DNA from: a virus
DNA: 33,543 nt
Strand: one strand, 5' to 3'
Virus record (IMG/VR): IMGVR_UViG_3300036861_000374
Coordinates: 1-33,543 of that record
The notes below the pieces were generated by a model. It was not told the DNA's origin. It saw only the letters and a program-made list of their open reading frames with translations, and made no database searches. How positions within the stretch are numbered: the first letter of the stretch is position 1; the number at the start of each line of letters is the position of its first letter. A program made the translations under genes and the position numbers. Shown piece by piece: positions 30,464 through 33,543 of this stretch.

Positions 30464-30816
30464 AGGCTCATGGATACGGTGCCATCAGTGCCCACGGGAA
30501 GCAGGTCTACGCTCACCGGGCCGTCTATGAGCTGATGGTGGGTCCGGTCCCCGACGACCTCACGCTTGATCATCTGTGTCGCAACCGGGCCTGTGTCAAC
30601 CCCGCTCACCTAGAGCCCGTGACGAACAAAGAGAACATCCTGCGCGGCGAAAGCCTCCCGGCTCGCAACGCTCGCAAGACCCACTGCTCAAGAGGCCATG
30701 AGTACACCCCGGAGAACACGCTCTACACGAACGGCTGGCGCTATTGCCGCCAGTGCAATCGTGAGGATTGCGCAGCCTATGCCGAGAAGCGCCGACGGCC
30801 CAGGAAGCCAGCCTGA
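30460..30816 (+). CDS. HNH endonuclease, catalytic part
   Basis: A 118-residue protein holding the HNH_3 core: HGYGAISAHGKQVYAHRAVY, LTLDHLCRNRACVNPAHLEP, VTNKENILRG. The DH pair, the Asn and the final His are all present, as are CRNRAC and the later Cys/His set (CSRGHEYTPEN...RYCRQC). It can start by itself at ATG 30460, which overlaps the stop of the upstream fragment as ATGA. The same frame upstream of the ATG encodes PSACWPWQGYA, so the native protein was longer and joined to the zinc-finger part by a frameshift. It is likely a homing-type nicking or cutting enzyme. Confidence 0.85.
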   Translation: MKAHGYGAISAHGKQVYAHRAVYELMVGPVPDDLTLDHLCRNRACVNPAHLEPVTNKENILRGESLPARNARKTHCSRGHEYTPENTLYTNGWRYCRQCNREDCAAYAEKRRRPRKPA

Positions 30817-30881
30817 CCAAAGCAAAGGGGCCCCCGACCACGCGAAGCCGGGAGCCCGACGACCCCACGAGGAGGAGCCTC

Positions 30882-31088
30882 ATGGAACCGCAGCAGCAGC
30901 CTAGCAGGACCGAAGTCCGCATCACCATCTCTGTAGGCCCGGAGGACAACATCCTCGGCCACGACGAGGTGTGGGTCATCAGCCACGCCGAACGCCTCAG
31001 TGTCCAAGACGACCTTCTGCCGGGCGTCATCATGGCCATGCGAGTCGCCAAGAGCAGGCTGGCGCATGAGGCAAGCGATGCCCGATGA
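30882..31088 (+). CDS. Hypothetical protein
   Basis: A 68-residue protein (MEPQQQPSRTEVRITISVGP...DDLLPGVIMAMRVAKSRLAH) with a strand-rich first half and a helical end. Function unknown. The start is clear: GAGGAGGAG lies 5 nt before ATG. The 65 bp before it hold an imperfect hairpin (GGGCCCCCG / CGGGAGCCC) and no gene. Confidence 0.6.
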   Translation: MEPQQQPSRTEVRITISVGPEDNILGHDEVWVISHAERLSVQDDLLPGVIMAMRVAKSRLAHEASDAR

Positions 31089-31252
31089 TCCCCGGCCCCA
31101 ACCTCTCCCCCACTCGCGACCGACTGGACCCCGTGATCGTCGGCGCCGTGCTCGATTTACTGAGGTCACCATCCGCCGTTCGGGCCTTCGCCCGCCTTCA
31201 CGTCGACCCCCGCCTCACCGGCCTGAGCCGGGAGCCCTTCAATGTCCGTTGA
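31085..31252 (+). CDS. Small hypothetical protein (55 aa)
   Basis: This short frame encodes MIPGPNLSPTRDRLDPVIVG and then a helix (AVLDLLRSPSAVRAFARLHV) and tail. Its ATG overlaps the preceding stop as ATGA and its stop overlaps the start of the next gene by 11 bp, so it fits the operon's coupling exactly and fills a 150-bp space. Function unknown. Confidence 0.6.
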   Translation: MIPGPNLSPTRDRLDPVIVGAVLDLLRSPSAVRAFARLHVDPRLTGLSREPFNVR

Positions 31253-31796
31253 GGTCGTCTACCGGACTACGGATCCCGAAATCAAGGCGGCCTGGGACGC
31301 TTTTTGCGAAGCCTACAAACGGTGGCAGGCCGCCTGCCTGTCCTTCGCGGCGGAGCAGGGCGAGGGCCGAGAGCCAATCATCATGTCTGGTTGGGGAGAC
31401 AGGAGGCTCGCTGGCCTGAGTCACAAGGCGAATCAGTTAGTCCCCGACGGCTGGCGGATCGTGCCGCGGTCGTGGCCGCAGTACATCGTCCCCCTGCGGA
31501 AGACGAAGGCGGGCCGGGAACTGTCCGATAGGATGCAGGCTCTTCGCCTGCCAGCATGGACTCCTCCTGCCATGCCCGACTCCATCTGGACAGGGAACAG
31601 TGTTTTTCATCCCGGCATGGAGACTCACGGAGGCGTGCTCTACATCGTTTGGGGAACGGACATCGAAAGTAGCAAGATCGAGAGCGGGGCCGCTGGGTTC
31701 AGCAAGGAACAGTTCGACCCCGCCCGATGGGAGCGCGTGAAACTCAGCGAGTTCTACGCCGCCCGCGAGGCCGAAGAGGGGAGGGATCTCCCATGA
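31242..31796 (+). CDS. Hypothetical phage protein
   Basis: A 184-residue soluble protein. Features: an N-terminal helix (DPEIKAAWDAFCEAYKRWQAA), a basic segment with YIVPLRKTKAGRELSDRM, and a Trp/Pro-rich part (LPAWTPPAMPDSIWTGNSVFHPG) leading to strands (GVLYIVWGTDIE). I recognise the general type from actinophage early regions but no function. ATG at 31242 overlaps the gene before it by 11 bp. Confidence 0.6.
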   Translation: MSVEVVYRTTDPEIKAAWDAFCEAYKRWQAACLSFAAEQGEGREPIIMSGWGDRRLAGLSHKANQLVPDGWRIVPRSWPQYIVPLRKTKAGRELSDRMQALRLPAWTPPAMPDSIWTGNSVFHPGMETHGGVLYIVWGTDIESSKIESGAAGFSKEQFDPARWERVKLSEFYAAREAEEGRDLP

Positions 31797-31963
31797 CCCG
31801 CCGCCTGCACCCCGGAGCCAACCTCCGCACTCGCCGCAAGGGCGAGCGCATCTCGACCACGGCCGGCGAGCGCATCCTGCACGACCCCGCTACCTTCGTC
31901 GAGCGCCTCAGGACCATGAACCGTAGCGGCGTCCGTGATCTCCCAAGAGCGAAGCAGCCATGA
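31793..31963 (+). CDS. Small basic hypothetical protein
   Basis: A 56-residue, strongly basic protein (MTRRLHPGANLRTRRKGERI...ERLRTMNRSGVRDLPRAKQP). It may bind nucleic acid, judging by charge only. ATG overlaps the stop before it as ATGA, and its own TGA overlaps the next start as ATGA. No family recognised. Confidence 0.55.
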   Translation: MTRRLHPGANLRTRRKGERISTTAGERILHDPATFVERLRTMNRSGVRDLPRAKQP

Positions 31964-32202
31964 GCTACGACGAAGATGTTCGCTGGCAAGTGGCCGATCA
32001 GATCGACCAACTACTTCGTAGCGGAATCGTACCTGACGGCGACGATGCCCTCTTGCCCGTCCCACCCCTCACCCTCAAGACCGAGGACGGCCGCCTCGTG
32101 AGAGTTGCCCGCGCGATCCACATCGTTCCGAAAGATCAGTGGGGCAACGAGTACGAGGCATTCGTCGTGGTGCCCGAGTTCACGGAGGTCCCCGATGCCT
32201 AA
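31960..32202 (+). CDS. Small acidic hypothetical protein
   Basis: An 80-residue acidic protein (MSYDEDVRWQVADQIDQLLR...) with an N-terminal helix and a strand-rich rest (GRLVRVARAIHIVPK...YEAFVVVPEFTEV). No family recognised. It is coupled upstream by ATGA, and its last 8 bases overlap the WhiB gene. Confidence 0.58.
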   Translation: MSYDEDVRWQVADQIDQLLRSGIVPDGDDALLPVPPLTLKTEDGRLVRVARAIHIVPKDQWGNEYEAFVVVPEFTEVPDA

Positions 32203-32731
32203 GGCCCCCGATTTCTCCATACCAGAGCGACTCGCCTGGCAAGCCCGAGCCGCCTGCCTCAACGTCAATCCTGAGATATTTTTCCCCGAGCGCGGCGGAA
32301 GCTCCTCTGCTGCCCGAGCCGTCTGCCGAACCTGCCCAGTTTGTGACCAGTGCCGCGCATACGCCCTCGAGCACTATGAGGAGTACGGCATCTGGGGCAA
32401 CACCTCCAATCGCGAACGTCGTCGGCTCCGACGTGGCGAGCCCCTCGCAATCGTGCAGCCCGCCCAGCGCTACCGCCCGGGCTCCTACCCATCGCCCCCG
32501 CTTCGTGCCGCCCTCAAGCAGCGCGCCTCCGCCTACGGCTCGATCAGCGCCATGAGCCGCTACGTGGCAGGTCGCACTGACCTTTCCCCCGATGCGGTGA
32601 AGCAGTTCGTCAACGGCGTAGCTGCTCGCCCCGGAGTCTCCCTCGCCTGGGCCACCAAAGTCCTTACCGCCCTCGACTGCCCCGATCTCATCTCCACCAT
32701 CTGGCCTGACGTCCAGGATGTGGCCGCATGA
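32195..32731 (+). CDS. WhiB-family iron-sulfur regulator with a C-terminal extension
   Basis: A 178-residue protein. Residues 14-80 are a WhiB domain: WQARAACLNVNPEIFFPERG, then CRTCPVCDQC, the turn YGIWGNTSNRE and basic RRRLRRG. C21, C44, C47 and C53 would hold the [4Fe-4S] cluster. WhiB proteins bind the sigma-A factor and redirect transcription; phage members such as mycobacteriophage TM4 WhiBTM4 block host septation genes. Residues about 95-178 add a helical region (PLRAALKQRASAYGSISAMS, LSPDAVKQFVNGVAARPGVS) that looks like an extra HTH domain. ATG at 32195 is set by overlap with the previous stop. Confidence 0.9.
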   Translation: MPKAPDFSIPERLAWQARAACLNVNPEIFFPERGGSSSAARAVCRTCPVCDQCRAYALEHYEEYGIWGNTSNRERRRLRRGEPLAIVQPAQRYRPGSYPSPPLRAALKQRASAYGSISAMSRYVAGRTDLSPDAVKQFVNGVAARPGVSLAWATKVLTALDCPDLISTIWPDVQDVAA

Positions 32732-33114
32732 AGCTCCCATCCGCCCCAATCTTGGCAGTCCTCGAAAGAGCCGCGATCACCAATGGCTACACCGGAGACC
32801 AGGCCGTGGGTGACACCCTGGCGACCGGCTTCCGAGCCTTCTGCGAGGCCATCGGTATCTCCCGCAAGGCGATCGAGCGCTCCCGCCAGACCGGCGAGAT
32901 CGATCTGTGGGTAGCCGACCGGATCGCTGTGGCGCTCAAGCTGCACCCTCTCATCATCTGGCCCGTGGAGTACGACGCCTGGCTGGACGTCGGCGAATTC
33001 TGGCAAGATCCCGACGAGCCCGGCCCCCGCCTCTGCTCCCGATGCGGCACCAACAATCGTTACGACGACGGGCACTGCAAATGGTGCAAGCAGAGAAGGG
33101 AGTCCGCGGCCTGA
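32728..33114 (+). CDS. HTH protein with C-terminal zinc ribbon
   Basis: A 128-residue protein. Residues about 30-80 resemble a Cro/C1-type helix-turn-helix (FRAFCEAIGISRKAIERSRQ, then IDLWVADRIAVALKLHPLIIW). Residues 103-120 are a zinc ribbon (CSRCGTNNRYDDGHCKWC). Probably a regulator or a DNA-associated protein of the early operon. ATG overlaps the WhiB stop as ATGA. It follows a WhiB protein whose own C-terminus has a similar helical layout (FVNGVAA...WATKVLTALDCPDLI), so the two may be related. Confidence 0.65.
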   Translation: MKLPSAPILAVLERAAITNGYTGDQAVGDTLATGFRAFCEAIGISRKAIERSRQTGEIDLWVADRIAVALKLHPLIIWPVEYDAWLDVGEFWQDPDEPGPRLCSRCGTNNRYDDGHCKWCKQRRESAA

Positions 33115-33126
33115 CGATACAGAGGG

Positions 33127-33183
33127 GCGAGCGGGTTGGAGGGTTGCCGGAATAGGGACCGGCGCCAACCGGGGAAGGCTCGC
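33127..33183 (+). promoter_or_regulatory. Nested stem-loop in a 102-nt untranslated stretch
   Basis: Three stems are nested: GCGAGC (33127-33132) with GCTCGC (33178-33183); GTTGG (33135-33139) with CCAAC (33165-33169); and GCCGG (33146-33150) with CCGGC (33159-33163) around the loop AATAGGGA. The block lies between two genes of one operon and ends 34 nt before the next ATG. It may regulate translation of the 50-residue gene, protect or process the mRNA, or be a small RNA. No known riboswitch was recognised. Confidence 0.5.
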
Positions 33184-33216
33184 TTGCTCCCCCGAATCGC
33201 CAGACTAGGAGGATCT

Positions 33217-33369
33217 ATGGCCGATGATCTGATCTCCGGTACTTGGAAGCACTGGCGCTGCCATGGCCTCGACTGGTGGACGTGCGACTTCATGGGCCAC
33301 GACGGAGGCAACGAATGTCCCCGCTGCGGTGAGATCGCCGAATTGCTCGAGGAGGTCGATGTCCCGTGA
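33217..33369 (+). CDS. Small zinc-ribbon protein (50 aa)
   Basis: This protein (MADDLISGTWKHWRCHGLDW...) contains an RCH...WTCDFMGHDG segment and a CPRCG pair, giving enough Cys and His for one zinc site, and ends in an acidic helix (EIAELLEEVDVP). AGGAGG lies 6 nt before the ATG, the strongest ribosome binding site in this operon. Function unknown. Confidence 0.62.
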   Translation: MADDLISGTWKHWRCHGLDWWTCDFMGHDGGNECPRCGEIAELLEEVDVP

Positions 33370-33515
33370 CATTCCGAGTGGTCGCTGCTGACGACAAGAC
33401 CCGTGTCTACGCTCGCGCGCTTCCTGAGTCCGAGGCCCCCGCCAAGCTTCGTGAAGCCCGCCTCGTCTTCCCAAGCAGGTTCTGGAAAATTGTCCCTGAG
33501 GGAAAGAAGTCATGA
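33366..33515 (+). CDS. Small hypothetical protein (49 aa)
   Basis: A short frame starting at GTG (33366), which overlaps the previous stop as GTGA. It encodes MTFRVVAADDKTRVYARALP followed by 29 residues (AKLREARLVFPSRFWKIVPE...). The pattern looks like a small alpha/beta protein. Its TGA overlaps the next ATG. No family recognised. Confidence 0.6.
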   Translation: MTFRVVAADDKTRVYARALPESEAPAKLREARLVFPSRFWKIVPEGKKS

Positions 33516-33543
33516 GAACCAGCCAGATCGTCGCCCTCGTCTT
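33512..33543 (+). CDS. Partial CDS at window edge
   Basis: ATG at 33512 overlaps the preceding stop as ATGA and opens a frame (MRTSQIVALV...) that runs off the window. Ten codons are visible. Its start pattern matches the rest of the operon; the product is unknown. Confidence 0.45.
   Translation, partial: MRTSQIVALV

Overview
The window is a contiguous piece of a GC-rich, tailed double-stranded DNA phage genome (siphovirus-like, HK97 capsid fold), or of a prophage or metagenomic phage contig. The host is most likely an actinobacterium. A WhiB-family iron-sulfur regulator at 32195-32731 is the strongest pointer, because this family is confined to Actinobacteria and their phages. A BldC/excisionase-like regulator at 30063-30266 and a probable leaderless promoter support this. 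I see no integrase, tRNA, CRISPR array, reverse transcriptase, holin of a recognised family or RNA polymerase gene.

Layout. A divergent intergenic region near 29.87-30.06 kb splits the window. To its right (30063-33543, + strand) is a tightly packed early/regulatory operon: BldC-like regulator, an HNH endonuclease broken by a frameshift, several small unknown proteins, a WhiB protein with an extra C-terminal region, an HTH plus zinc-ribbon protein, and a strongly foldable untranslated stretch before the last small genes. To its left (29864 down to 1, - strand) lies everything else. In transcription order these are a C5 cytosine methyltransferase and a PrimPol-helicase; a 284-bp AT-rich, repeat-bearing gap; small and large terminase; two small genes; a portal-MuF fusion; a zinc-ribbon protein; a prohead protease; an accessory island (glycosyltransferase, membrane/coiled-coil protein, PhyH-type dioxygenase, methyltransferase, lysozyme-like protein, plus one zinc-finger gene on the opposite strand); the major capsid protein; an HNH endonuclease; small head-region genes; a 12-kb block of large surface-type proteins; and finally a head-tail connector and a tail-terminator-like gene.

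The most distinctive part is 1.5-12.6 kb. It holds a 1830-residue protein with a LamG-like lectin domain, beta-sandwich modules and 47 copies of a 20-residue Ala/Gly/Ser-rich repeat; a second protein made almost only of about 15 copies of the same repeat; a free-standing paralogue of one beta-sandwich module; and two right-handed beta-helix proteins, one with a Sec signal peptide. Because the block lies between the capsid gene and the head-tail connector, and the connector itself carries a BppU-like N-terminal domain, these may be head- or neck-attached fibres rather than classical tail-tip fibres. Most genes overlap by ATGA, GTGA or TGATG, so translation is probably coupled along long operons. 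The capsid gene is bracketed by hairpins and has an AT-rich 3' end next to the HNH gene, which suggests a homing-associated exchange.

Functions rest on recognisable motifs read by eye; no database search was possible.
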